A stretch of DNA of 64,000 nucleotides from RGIG9379 sp031553005 (GTDB taxonomy: Bacteria > Bacteroidota > Bacteroidia > Bacteroidales > Paludibacteraceae): positions 1 through 64,000 of the forward strand of contig JAVBMA010000006.1 of the NCBI GenBank assembly GCA_031553005.1, in the 5' to 3' direction. The notes beneath the pieces were generated by a model. The model did no database searches, was not told the DNA's origin, and was given only the letters and a program-made list of their open reading frames with translations. Below, piece after piece: positions 44,667 to 53,256 of the stretch (position 1 is the first letter of the stretch; every line of letters starts with the position of its first letter). Both the position numbers and the translations under genes were made by a program.

Positions 44667-45986
44667 TTATTTGTAGATTTCGATTTCTTCATCCAGATAA
44701 TCAACGGTTTCTTCCCCGATAATCATGCGCAAAGTGTTCTTCATTTTTGCATTTTGAATAAACAAATCATGCTCGGGAATCGTGTTGAAATCATGCATAG
44801 GGCTTTTGAAGTAAAAAGACAACCAGCTTTGTATTCCCATGAATCCGCAACGCTTCGCAAGATCGGTGAAAAGTACCAGGTCAAGAGCAAGAGGCGCAGC
44901 TAAAATAGAGTCGCGGCAAAGGAAGTCGACTTTCATCTGCATCGGATATCCCATCCATCCGAAAAGGTCAATGTTGTCCCATCCCTCTTTATTGTCTTTG
45001 CGTGGTGGATAATAGTTGATACGAACTTTGTGATATACATTTCCGTATAATTCGGGATAAAGCTCCGGTTGAAGGATTGAGTCTATTACCGAAAGTTTGC
45101 TCTCCTCCTTTGTCTTGAATGATCCCGGATCATCCAATACCTCTCCGTCGCGGTTTCCTAATATATTTGTAGAGAACCAGCCGTTTAATCCGAGCATACG
45201 GGTTTTAAACATTGGAGTAAGCACCGTTTTCAACATTGTTTGTCCGGTTTTGAAATCCTTACCAAGTATAGGTGTTCCCGTTTTCTTGGAAAGATCCCAG
45301 ATAGCAGGCATATCGACAGTCAGGTTCGGCGCTCCGTTTATGAAAGGAACTCCTAACGAAACCGCTGCATATGCATATAACATACTTGGCGCGATTTCCG
45401 AATGGTTCTCTTTCATCGCTTTTTCGAGCTTGGATAAGTCTTTGTGAATCTCACCCAACGGCAAGAATACCTCTGTACTTCCCGACCAGATTACAACCAC
45501 ACGGCTGCAATTATTTTTTGTTTGGAAATTTTTAATATCGTCTTGAATCTGAGTCATCAAATCCCATTTGGTTGCCCCTTTTTTTACGAAAGTCCCTGTA
45601 AGTTTTTTTACATAACTCTGATCGAAAGCTCCCGCCATAGGACGAATCTGTTCCAGCTCATCTTTGATGCCCGTCAAATCTTTCTCTTCCAGAACTTGTG
45701 CAATCTGGCACGATTGGTAAGCGTTTTCGTCGCGGATATCCCAACCTCCGAATACGATGTCTTTCAGGTCTGCCAAAGGGACGATATCTTTGATTTTAGG
45801 GAAACGGTTTTCATTCCTTTTTCCTAAACGAATTGTTCCCAACTGCGTAACGGATCCGATAGGAAGTGATAATCCTTTCCTCACGGAAAGAGTTCCGGCA
45901 ATAAATGTGGTTGACACGGCTCCACTCATACCCACGATCAAAACACCAAGTTTGCCTTCGGGTTTTTGAATATTAATTTTTCCCAT
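44667..45986 (-). CDS. myo-Inositol-1-phosphate synthase
   Basis: The enzyme makes myo-inositol-3-phosphate (1L-numbering) from glucose-6-phosphate with NAD in the cytoplasm. The 439-residue product has the dinucleotide-binding VLIVGMSGAVSTTFIAG near residue 17 and the family core GAPNLTVDMPAIWDL, GKDFKTGQTMLKTVLTPMF and NGWFSTNILGNRDG in the second half. Bacteroides encodes such a synthase in an inositol-lipid cluster, as here. It is preceded by the HAD gene after 132 bases. The reaction product would feed the CDP-alcohol phosphatidyltransferase upstream. Confidence 0.93.
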   Translation of the reverse strand: MGKINIQKPEGKLGVLIVGMSGAVSTTFIAGTLSVRKGLSLPIGSVTQLGTIRLGKRNENRFPKIKDIVPLADLKDIVFGGWDIRDENAYQSCQIAQVLEEKDLTGIKDELEQIRPMAGAFDQSYVKKLTGTFVKKGATKWDLMTQIQDDIKNFQTKNNCSRVVVIWSGSTEVFLPLGEIHKDLSKLEKAMKENHSEIAPSMLYAYAAVSLGVPFINGAPNLTVDMPAIWDLSKKTGTPILGKDFKTGQTMLKTVLTPMFKTRMLGLNGWFSTNILGNRDGEVLDDPGSFKTKEESKLSVIDSILQPELYPELYGNVYHKVRINYYPPRKDNKEGWDNIDLFGWMGYPMQMKVDFLCRDSILAAPLALDLVLFTDLAKRCGFMGIQSWLSFYFKSPMHDFNTIPEHDLFIQNAKMKNTLRMIIGEETVDYLDEEIEIYK

Positions 45987-46118
45987 TTCGATAAATATTT
46001 AAATATTAATATAAAATTGTTATTTTTTCTGTCACTGGTAAATAAAACAAAGCAGCAAGCAATATGTTTATTTTGCGCCATGATTATTTGTGTGATATAT
46101 CTTGTATTTAAGTGCAAT

Positions 46119-46847
46119 CTAATTCATTAATATGTTTTTTACTGATTTGAAACCGGAGAGGATAAAGTCAGCATCCGAACCTGTTTCTTCCTCTTTTTCC
46201 CATCCTTTCCCTTTTATCCAGACTGTCAGGCAACCGCATTTCTTTGCCGGAACTATGTCTTTCGTGTAAGAATCGCCGATTACGATTACCTCTTCCGGAT
46301 TCAATTTCAATGCTTTTACTCCAAGCATAAATATCGCGGGATCAGGCTTGCGCACATTGACAACTGCCGACTCGATTATTTTGCAGAAAAACTCACGAAT
46401 TCCGAAATCTCTCAATACGGTTTCTATATTTCCATAGAAATTAGAAACTAATACGAGAGGGTAAAACGGATAAAGAGCTTCAATTATCTCTTTTGATTCT
46501 TGCACTGTTTTTTTTGCAAATTCATAGCATGTTCCTGTTATCTCTGAGATCTGTTTTTGCAATTGTCCGTTTTGCGGTAAAATGCCATTTTCTGTCAGGA
46601 AATCAAATTCGGCTTTTATTTTAGCCTCCATTAAATCCCTGAAATTGAAATCGGCAGAGACTACCGGATGCTTGGCTAAAAATCGCTCTCCGTAAACGTA
46701 GGCTTCAAGGAACTGCTCTTCGGTGACCGGAATACCTGCCTTACGGTAAGCATCCCAAATGATATGAGCCCAGTGGACGCCGTTCGAATCCAGCGTTCCT
46801 CCGTAATCAAAAATTATTCCTTTTATACTGTTATTTTTCATTTTCAA
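46119..46847 (-). CDS. HAD-family hydrolase, possible lipid-phosphate phosphatase
   Basis: The 242-residue product has the HAD motifs: I, GIIFDYGGTLDS (nucleophile Asp; the usual second Asp is Gly); II, LVSNFYG; III, KPDPAIFM; and IV, VIVIGDSYTKDIVPAK. A helical cap lies between I and II. It overlaps the upstream UPF0104 gene by 17 bases, so translation is likely coupled. In the inositol-lipid context it may dephosphorylate phosphatidylinositol-phosphate or another intermediate. That is inferred from position. Loss of the second motif-I Asp could lower phosphatase activity. Confidence 0.8.
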   Translation of the reverse strand: MKMKNNSIKGIIFDYGGTLDSNGVHWAHIIWDAYRKAGIPVTEEQFLEAYVYGERFLAKHPVVSADFNFRDLMEAKIKAEFDFLTENGILPQNGQLQKQISEITGTCYEFAKKTVQESKEIIEALYPFYPLVLVSNFYGNIETVLRDFGIREFFCKIIESAVVNVRKPDPAIFMLGVKALKLNPEEVIVIGDSYTKDIVPAKKCGCLTVWIKGKGWEKEEETGSDADFILSGFKSVKNILMN

Positions 46848-47898
46848 TTGGCTTTTGAATTGGGAGTTTTTGCGAATTAAAACTCACCTTTTGCGAACCG
46901 TCCTTCAATGTTATCTTCATGAGCAGCATGCCTATGAATAGCCAGAATAATTCACGGATGCGCGTAATCAGGCTGATTGAAACAGCCCATAACGAAGGCA
47001 ATCCCAGTATTCCGAATATGATAAGGAATGCCCCCTCCCTTGTCCCGATTTGCATAGGAGAGAAGAATAACAGATTTCCCATCAAAGTGGTAAATGCAAT
47101 AATGAGTATACAATAAATGTAGCTGACAGGATGATTGAACGCGAGGAACATAAAATAGATTTCCGCGCAACTCAGGATACGTCCGAAAAGTTCGCATCCC
47201 AATGATGCATAGAATTTTGCTTTGTTTTCTCCATGCAAGGATGCTATTTGGATATCGATCTCTATAATCTTTTTATATTCTTTCCGGATGAAAGCCCTCA
47301 CTCTCTTCTTCAGGAAAGGAAGCCGCTTGAGGATATTTAAAATATGCATTACCATTCCTTTGCGGTATCCTTTGAAGAAAATAAAAATAAGAAAGAGGCA
47401 TATACATAGAGTGACAATTAATACTCCCGTCCAACCCTCTTTCATAGACAAAACCATAGCTGCCAGCAGAATGGAAAGGATCCAGAAAAAAAAATGTGAA
47501 ACGATGTGCATCATGGAAAACAAAATGACGGACGAAGTTGCTTTAGTAGTCCCCAGATAGGGTTTTAATTCCATTATTTTATAAGGCTCTCCGCCTGCTA
47601 GCCCGACAGGAGTAGCCGCGTTTATCGCAAATGAGGTTAATGTAATTTTGTAAAGGGTTCCGAATTTTACATTTTTGGATTCAGGAGAACCGTCTCTTAT
47701 AATCAACATGGACGAAAGGGTGTTTAATGCATATACGACTCCCCACAGTCCGATCACCGGAATAAACCACCATCCGGTATCCCTGATGTTTTTGACGATT
47801 GTAGTGAACCCGAGCTTGTAGACCATGACCCCAAGTGCAATCAGTCCAATCACTAAAAATATGTTTTGTATCGCTTTTTGTGAATTTATTTTTGACAT
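46831..47898 (-). CDS. UPF0104/lysylphosphatidylglycerol-synthase-like membrane protein
   Basis: The 355-residue protein has about eight membrane helices, including FLVIGLIALGVMVYKLGF, FIPVIGLWGVVYALNTL, VGLAGGEPYKIMELKPYLG (a conserved Gly-rich loop) and MGNLLFFSPMQIGTREGAF. It belongs to the UPF0104 group (MprF flippase-domain relatives), suggesting lipid movement or attachment. It has no synthase domain. It sits between the phosphatidyltransferase (39 bases) and the HAD gene (17-base overlap), so it may export or flip the product lipid. Confidence 0.85.
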   Translation of the reverse strand: MSKINSQKAIQNIFLVIGLIALGVMVYKLGFTTIVKNIRDTGWWFIPVIGLWGVVYALNTLSSMLIIRDGSPESKNVKFGTLYKITLTSFAINAATPVGLAGGEPYKIMELKPYLGTTKATSSVILFSMMHIVSHFFFWILSILLAAMVLSMKEGWTGVLIVTLCICLFLIFIFFKGYRKGMVMHILNILKRLPFLKKRVRAFIRKEYKKIIEIDIQIASLHGENKAKFYASLGCELFGRILSCAEIYFMFLAFNHPVSYIYCILIIAFTTLMGNLLFFSPMQIGTREGAFLIIFGILGLPSLWAVSISLITRIRELFWLFIGMLLMKITLKDGSQKVSFNSQKLPIQKPIENEK

Positions 47899-47937
47899 TT
47901 TTATATTTGCCGTTATCGTTGTTGAAAAGGATAAATC

Positions 47938-48843
47938 TTATTGTCGCTCGATTTTGTTAATGAAGTATTTGCTGATCTTTTCCTGCGATATGATAAGATA
48001 AGCAAGTATGATATTCATTATAATGATTTCGAACAGGAAATAAATCTGAGGTTCATTAATCAACAGGCAGAAGAAGAGGGCAAACATCCGTGTATTGAAT
48101 GTCAGGATATTTGTATATTTCATCAGGCTTTTATCTTTTTCCCTGAACTCACTGCTTAACCATTGCGGAATTTCGTTATTATATTTCGTACGTATCAGGC
48201 AGAGCAGTACTTGCAGGTTTTTAGAGAAAAACTCCTGTTGTTTGGTATAGTTTATATAAAAACGGAGCATTATTTTTTGAAAAAAGTTTTTCTTCCAACT
48301 CAAGTTGTTAAACTCTTGTATCAACTCTTCCGAATTGTCTACTTCACTGCCGCTTTTACCTTTGATAAAGAGTAAATGAATGTTGCGGTAATAATCGGCC
48401 ATCGTAGCCTGAATGATATGGCATGCACCTGAAAAAGCGGCTAAAGCCCATATCTCGGGATGTCCCTGAAATGTTATCCGCAGGCAAATGGCGACGTAGA
48501 TTGTGATAAACCATATATTCCCTGCCAATCCATCCAATATCCGCCCCAATTTTGTTTTGTTGTTGGTCATTCTGGCAAGCTGCCCGTCGGCACTGTCGTG
48601 CAGGTTGGCGATGACAAGCAGAAGCATTCCTATTATGTTTATGCGCAAATCAGCCGGATAAAAACAACAACCCGCCACGATACCGAAAACAATGCTGACC
48701 AGTGTTACCTGATTAGGTGTTACGTGGAAATTTTTATAGAATAAAGCTAAATGGAATCCTAATGGGCGGGTGAAGACAATGTCCCACCACTCTTCGGTAT
48801 CTGATGATTTTAAAGTTGACTCTACCGTGATTTTTTTTTCCAT
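47938..48843 (-). CDS. CDP-alcohol phosphatidyltransferase (likely inositol-lipid synthase)
   Basis: These enzymes transfer a phosphatidyl group from CDP-diacylglycerol to an alcohol, here probably inositol phosphate. The 301-residue membrane protein has the start of the signature, HDSADGQLAR, and then KLGRILDGLAGN. Compared with DxxDGxxAR-x8-GxxxDxxxD, the last Asp is missing: Gly stands there and Asn next to it. Several hydrophobic helices follow (PEIWALAAFSGACHII and others). It is the first gene of the UPF0104–HAD–inositol synthase set. Activity therefore needs testing. Confidence 0.8.
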   Translation of the reverse strand: MEKKITVESTLKSSDTEEWWDIVFTRPLGFHLALFYKNFHVTPNQVTLVSIVFGIVAGCCFYPADLRINIIGMLLLVIANLHDSADGQLARMTNNKTKLGRILDGLAGNIWFITIYVAICLRITFQGHPEIWALAAFSGACHIIQATMADYYRNIHLLFIKGKSGSEVDNSEELIQEFNNLSWKKNFFQKIMLRFYINYTKQQEFFSKNLQVLLCLIRTKYNNEIPQWLSSEFREKDKSLMKYTNILTFNTRMFALFFCLLINEPQIYFLFEIIIMNIILAYLIISQEKISKYFINKIERQ

Positions 48844-48947
48844 AAATTTACCTGTTCAAATCTTGATTAAAAGTATAAATATAAAAGATGCAGTTATTCC
48901 GGCGTTGTTTATTTTTATTAATTTTTAAAACTAATAAGCACACATGA

Positions 48948-49043
48948 TTTAAGTAGTTACAAGTTATTAGTTACAAGTTACCAGTCTATTAATGAGATAA
49001 TAAATGTCTAAAAGTATATCATTAAATCTTATCAATTACTTAA
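48948..49043 (-). repeat. ~95-bp dispersed element, copy C
   Basis: Its reverse complement starts TTAAGTAATTGATAAG, shares TTTATTATCTCATTAATAG and GGTAACTTGTAACTAATAA with copies A and B, and ends TAACTACTTAAAT. It overlaps the last codon and stop of the ATP-grasp-like gene. Confidence 0.8.
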
Positions 49044-49893
49044 AAAAAATATTATAAATGCACTGGGCAATGGCTTCGGAAGCCTCTTCCCTGCAAGGGG
49101 CAAAGCTGGGCCAGTCGTTCAGGTCGATGATTTGGATAAAACCGTCGGACGATATAATCGCATCTCCGCCATAGATATAAATTCCAAGTGCTTCGGCGGC
49201 TTGATTGCCGATAAACATCAGCATCTCTTTCCTGAACGGAAACCGTTGAGCCTCTCCGTTGATCAGTTCGTTCCCGAATTTGCTGTGCCCGAAATCGTAA
49301 GGGTAAAACCAATGGAAAAAATTGGTATTGCGTACTCCGTAGAACTTAACAAGATCTCCCTCCAAATGAACGGAAACAGTTGCGCTTTCAATGCCGCGTT
49401 GGGCAAATTCCCTCAATAAATAATTTCCCTCTTCCACACTGCTGCAAAAACTTACATCTTCCTTATGTATAGCATGAAAATCACCTCTTTTTATCCAAAA
49501 CTTATCACCTCCCAATCCGGCAAAAATATCAGTCGCATCTTTTTTTGTGCTTACTATCTCGCTTTTAGGGTAAGGTATGCCTTTTTTCAAAAGCAGGTTG
49601 GTCATATTGTTTCGGAAGCAATTTTCAATTCCTTCGCTGGAGTTGATGCAAGTTGCCCCGTCCTTTTCTAAATTCTTAATTTTGTTGATTGTATGTTTGT
49701 CACGCGCCATTCCGAAAATCATAGAGTAGGGGATTTCATTTTCCAGAAATTCTGATTCCGTATATTCTGTAATGGTGCAGCCTTTTGCGCAAAGTTTATT
49801 TGTTGTCAGTTCGAAAATCGCAGCATCATTTCCGGTGTGATTGGGCGAAAATTTGCTGCCTCTTCTTATGCCTGCCAAACTGAGTGTTTTCAT
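49036..49893 (-). CDS. ATP-grasp-like protein of the inositol-lipid cluster
   Basis: The 285-residue product reads like an ATP-grasp enzyme: a preceding Rossmann-like N-terminal part, KFWIKRGDFHAIHKEDV for nucleotide contact, and GGDAIISSDGFIQIIDLNDWPSFAP, the metal-binding D-x-ND tail common to RimK-like ligases and inositol trisphosphate kinases. Substrate is unknown. The gene is 192 bases upstream of the phosphatidyltransferase, on the same strand, so a role in the same pathway is possible. Its stop codon lies in dispersed element C. Confidence 0.7.
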   Translation of the reverse strand: MKTLSLAGIRRGSKFSPNHTGNDAAIFELTTNKLCAKGCTITEYTESEFLENEIPYSMIFGMARDKHTINKIKNLEKDGATCINSSEGIENCFRNNMTNLLLKKGIPYPKSEIVSTKKDATDIFAGLGGDKFWIKRGDFHAIHKEDVSFCSSVEEGNYLLREFAQRGIESATVSVHLEGDLVKFYGVRNTNFFHWFYPYDFGHSKFGNELINGEAQRFPFRKEMLMFIGNQAAEALGIYIYGGDAIISSDGFIQIIDLNDWPSFAPCREEASEAIAQCIYNIFFK

Positions 49894-50318
49894 TTATAAA
49901 TTATATATTGAGAGAATCTATGTTGTTAATAATTGTCTGTTTTTTATGAAAGTCAAATAGGAGAATTGCTGTTTGTCAGATTTTTATGTATAAATAGAGA
50001 GAAACGCGGTATATTTATTTTTAAGATTATTTCGTATTCCGCAAAGTATTGTCTTATTCTTTAATTTAATGTAATCTTTTTAGCATAATCCTTCTTTTTA
50101 ATGAATTATTAATTTAACACAAACTTAGTGGAATTGAAAAAGAACACTTGTTTCCTTTTTGCTATTTCTTTGTTCCAAAAGTCGGAATAAATAGCTCTCT
50201 TATTCACACTATTTTACTCTAACGTAAAGTAGAAAGGGATAGTTCGCTTATTTTATTAAATACCTGAAAATTTAACATGTTTTTATTATTTGCTTGGGTT
50301 TGAGATAAGAATTTTCTT
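49894..50318. other. Intergenic region, nothing certain
   Basis: A/T-rich stretch with no convincing frame, repeat or promoter. Confidence 0.3.
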
Positions 50319-50324
50319 ATTCTT

Positions 50325-50855
50325 AATACCGAAGGTATTATATGTTTATAGTCAAATGTTTAATGTTTTCTATATTCGACTCCTGTGGAGTCGTACAAAT
50401 GGGGTTATCATCTTTTCCTATAAATATATAATACCTTCGGCATTGATAATAAAGCTTTTTTATATCGAATCCTCGTTAAGTAAATAAAACCTCATTAGCT
50501 CATTTTTTTCTGATTGATATTTACACCTTTTTACGCAAGAATAATCAGGTAATAAGGTTGATTGATTATGAATTTGTAGTGCTACTGAGTTTTTTTGTAA
50601 GAAAAATAAGGTAAAAATGAGGCTTATTTTACGTATTTAGCTGTTTAATGTTGTTTAGTTCAGGCTGAAAGCCTTTAATATCCCAGCACAGGGCAACGCC
50701 CTGTGTATTTATAACAATACCAACAGCGCCCTGAAAGGGCAATATTAATAATTCACTCCCTGATTTTGCCCTTTCAGGGCATTGTTCATTTGTTTTTTTT
50801 ATCGTAGGACGTTGCCCTACACTGGTGTATATCGCCCTTTCAGGGCTTAACTAAA
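50325..50855. repeat. Mosaic of short REP-like hairpins
   Basis: At least six hairpins: AATACCgaaGGTATT (50325), CGACTCCtgtGGAGTCG (50377), AGGCtgaaaGCCT (50662), CACAGGGCaacGCCCTGTG (50687), GCCCTGAAAGGGC (about 50731) and related GCCCTTTCAGGGC units up to 50855. No gene is seen. Confidence 0.65.
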
Positions 50856-50960
50856 CGACATTATATTTATAATTCATATTGCTTGTCTACTCACCCAAAA
50901 TTTCACTTGACTCATTTTTTTCGAACTCTTGTTATTTGGTTTTTATTGAAGAATTGGGAC

Positions 50961-50996
50961 AAAAAAAAGAGACAGCATATTTGCCGTCTCTTTTTT
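50961..50996 (-). terminator. Terminator of the T9SS cargo gene
   Basis: AAAAAAGAGAC and GTCTCTTTTTT form a stem around a ten-base loop, 19 bases beyond the stop on the minus strand, with T tracts on both sides. Confidence 0.85.
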
Positions 50997-51015
50997 ACAT
51001 TTCAGTTATGATTGT

Positions 51016-52068
51016 TTATTTCTTTACCAATTTGTTAACATAGATCTTTTGATCAACCTTTATTTGGATAAGATAGCTTCCTGCTATGACACCGGAGGTG
51101 TTGGCACTGTAAACATACTCTCCTTTTTCTGTTTTTTCGTTGACTATTTGTTTGACAATTTTACCATTTATGTCAACGAGGTTGATTTCAATGTTAGCAT
51201 TTTTGCTTAAAGAGAAAGCAATTCGAAGTTCATTTTCGAACGGATTCGGAGATACATTGTACTCAAAGTTTCTTATAACAGCATCTTCTTTTTCAGCAAC
51301 AGCATCTTTTCCGAAATCTTGCAATATAAATGCAGGCGCTTCGTAATAAGCCTCTTTGATTTTGTTGCTGCAAGTGCATTTACAATCGCTCTTAACTTCG
51401 CTTTCCAGAATAATTAATATCGGATAGCGGACGCCTTTTGCAAAGTATTGGTAACGTACGGAACTGATCTGATATTCGCTCTCTGTCCCGTTTACACTCT
51501 GGAATGTTTGGGTGTAATTTTTTTCAACTTTCACACGAAGCACATTTTGATAACTGTTTCCATCGGGTAAAATAACAGTTCCCCAAGCATCCACTTGTGT
51601 GGTATATGTTCCTTTGATAGGATTTGTTTTGCCGTTTTCGGTATATGTGCCGTCCATTATGCCTTCCACTTTTTCGCCGTAGCTGAAAGGAAATTTAAGA
51701 TCAACGATGGGTTCATTGAATTTGATTTTTACAACTGAATTTTCCAACCCCCAATACATCTTTTTGCTTTTGCTTATTTCGAAGATCGTGTTTTTTTCTC
51801 CTCCTTCATCACAAACCAGATTCAGGTTGTTATTGCTTGTGATTGTTCTGTCTTCCGTCTGGCGGATAGTCATCTCTTTAGTCTCTTTGGATTGGGAAAA
51901 ATCCCATACCTGATTGGCTCCTCCTTTTCCGGGATCCTGGTATTCTGTTTTTTTTAGATTACGGACATCACCGGCACGCAGGACATTGCATTCGTAAGTA
52001 ATGGTTGTTTGGGCAAACAGGGTTGTTGCAGCAAACAGGGATAACGCTAATGTGTATACTTTTTTCAT
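51016..52068 (-). CDS. Secreted protein with type IX secretion sorting tail
   Basis: The 350-residue protein starts at 52068 with a signal peptide (MKKVYTLALSLFAATTLFAQ); an in-frame ATG at 52101 is less likely. The middle is strand-rich and not recognised. The C-terminal 75 residues are a type A sorting domain: NVSPNPFENELRIAFSL, INLVDINGKIVKQIV, and YLIQIKVDQKIYVNKLVKK. Such tails send proteins through the type IX system to the cell surface or medium, consistent with the porW and porX genes in this window. A CKCTC motif near residue 235 suggests metal binding or disulfides. Confidence 0.88.
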   Translation of the reverse strand: MKKVYTLALSLFAATTLFAQTTITYECNVLRAGDVRNLKKTEYQDPGKGGANQVWDFSQSKETKEMTIRQTEDRTITSNNNLNLVCDEGGEKNTIFEISKSKKMYWGLENSVVKIKFNEPIVDLKFPFSYGEKVEGIMDGTYTENGKTNPIKGTYTTQVDAWGTVILPDGNSYQNVLRVKVEKNYTQTFQSVNGTESEYQISSVRYQYFAKGVRYPILIILESEVKSDCKCTCSNKIKEAYYEAPAFILQDFGKDAVAEKEDAVIRNFEYNVSPNPFENELRIAFSLSKNANIEINLVDINGKIVKQIVNEKTEKGEYVYSANTSGVIAGSYLIQIKVDQKIYVNKLVKK

Positions 52069-52135
52069 TTTTGATATATATTTATATATAACGTGCATCA
52101 AATTTATATCTTTTTTGTGATTTTCCCAATGAAAA

Positions 52136-52756
52136 TTATAGAAAATTTTTCTCCCCTTTTATCCGCGGAAGACCTATTTGAAATTTAACGGCAACAATCC
52201 GGACAACGATTACACTGGCAGCGCTTATTATCTGTATCATAGGCGAAGTAATCCCGATCTGGGTGCCGAAGTAATAGCATATCCCTCCGATAATGGAGGC
52301 GAGGGCATAGATCTCTTTCCTGAAAATAAGAGGTATCTCGTTAATCAGGATATCTCTCATGATTCCTCCCGCCGAACCGGTTATGGTTCCCATAATAATG
52401 GCAATCCAGAATGGCAGGTTATGATCGAGGGTTTTATCTATTCCGACTACGGTAAAAAGGGCAAGGCCGATTGTGTCGAAAATGAAAAAAGTGTTATTCA
52501 GCCTAATAAGGTGGCGCCTGAAAATGATGACAAAAACCAGGGCAATGCCTGACCATAAAAGGTAACTGGCTTGCGACATCCAGAAAGGCTGGAGGCCGAG
52601 CAGCAAATCTCTGATGGTTCCCCCTCCGATAGCAGTTACGAAGCCTACAACGTATGCTCCGAAAAGGTCAAAGTCTTTGGTCGCGGCCAAACGTATACCA
52701 CTGATTGCAAATGCAAATGTTCCTATGTATTCCAGTATATTGTAAAGACTGAACAT
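52136..52756 (-). CDS. TRIC-type cation channel family protein
   Basis: The 206-residue product has the duplicated three-helix TRIC (YicG/UPF0126) architecture: IGTFAFAISGIRLAATKDFDLFGAYVVGFVTAIGGGTIRDLLLG in the first half and IMGTITGSAGGIMRDILINEIP in the second. Seven hydrophobic helices are expected. Prokaryotic homologues form trimers that pass K+ or similar ions. It is followed by the secreted-protein gene on the same strand. The precise ion and physiological role are not visible. Confidence 0.92.
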   Translation of the reverse strand: MFSLYNILEYIGTFAFAISGIRLAATKDFDLFGAYVVGFVTAIGGGTIRDLLLGLQPFWMSQASYLLWSGIALVFVIIFRRHLIRLNNTFFIFDTIGLALFTVVGIDKTLDHNLPFWIAIIMGTITGSAGGIMRDILINEIPLIFRKEIYALASIIGGICYYFGTQIGITSPMIQIISAASVIVVRIVAVKFQIGLPRIKGEKNFL

Positions 52757-52808
52757 TCTGTTTCTTTATATTAATGTAATGTGAATCTTGGTAAAATGCC
52801 CGTATTGT

Positions 52809-53159
52809 TTATTTCGCATCCCTGCTTTCGTCCAATACGGCATTAAATTGCTCTTTGATATTTTTGATTTCTTTTTGAATTTCCTGTAAGCGGAGTATGA
52901 TCTTATGATTTTTAACTATTCCGTCTTTGTTCTCCTTCAATCTTTTTTTAGCCCCCTCCAGCGTCAGTTTTTTCTCTTTAACCAGATGGTAAACCAATTT
53001 AATGTCATTTATATTTTCTGGCGAGTAGAGCCGGGTTCCTTTCTCTGTCTTTTTAGGGCAAATAAAAGGAAACTCTTTTTCCCAATATCGCAGAAGGGAA
53101 AGGTTTACATCCAGCATTTCTGCAACTTCGCTTATCGAATAATAAGATTTTTCGGCCAT
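52809..53159 (-). CDS. MerR-family regulator (short)
   Basis: The 116-residue product has a MerR winged helix-turn-helix: YSISEVAEMLDVNLSLLRYWEKEFPFICPKKTEKGTRLY (residues 6–44), then a helical wing NINDIKLVYHLVKEKKLTLEGAKKRL and a short coiled coil for dimerisation. No metal or drug-binding domain is attached. It is next to the M23 peptidase gene (97 bases), upstream of which both are oriented the same way. The regulated target is unknown. Confidence 0.88.
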   Translation of the reverse strand: MAEKSYYSISEVAEMLDVNLSLLRYWEKEFPFICPKKTEKGTRLYSPENINDIKLVYHLVKEKKLTLEGAKKRLKENKDGIVKNHKIILRLQEIQKEIKNIKEQFNAVLDESRDAK

Positions 53160-53256
53160 TGCTTTATACTAAATTGATTAAGAAATAAACGGATGAACGG
53201 GAAAAGTTGTTCAATGAAAACGGTGCGGCGATATTCCGCTTACGGTCTTTTTGTTA

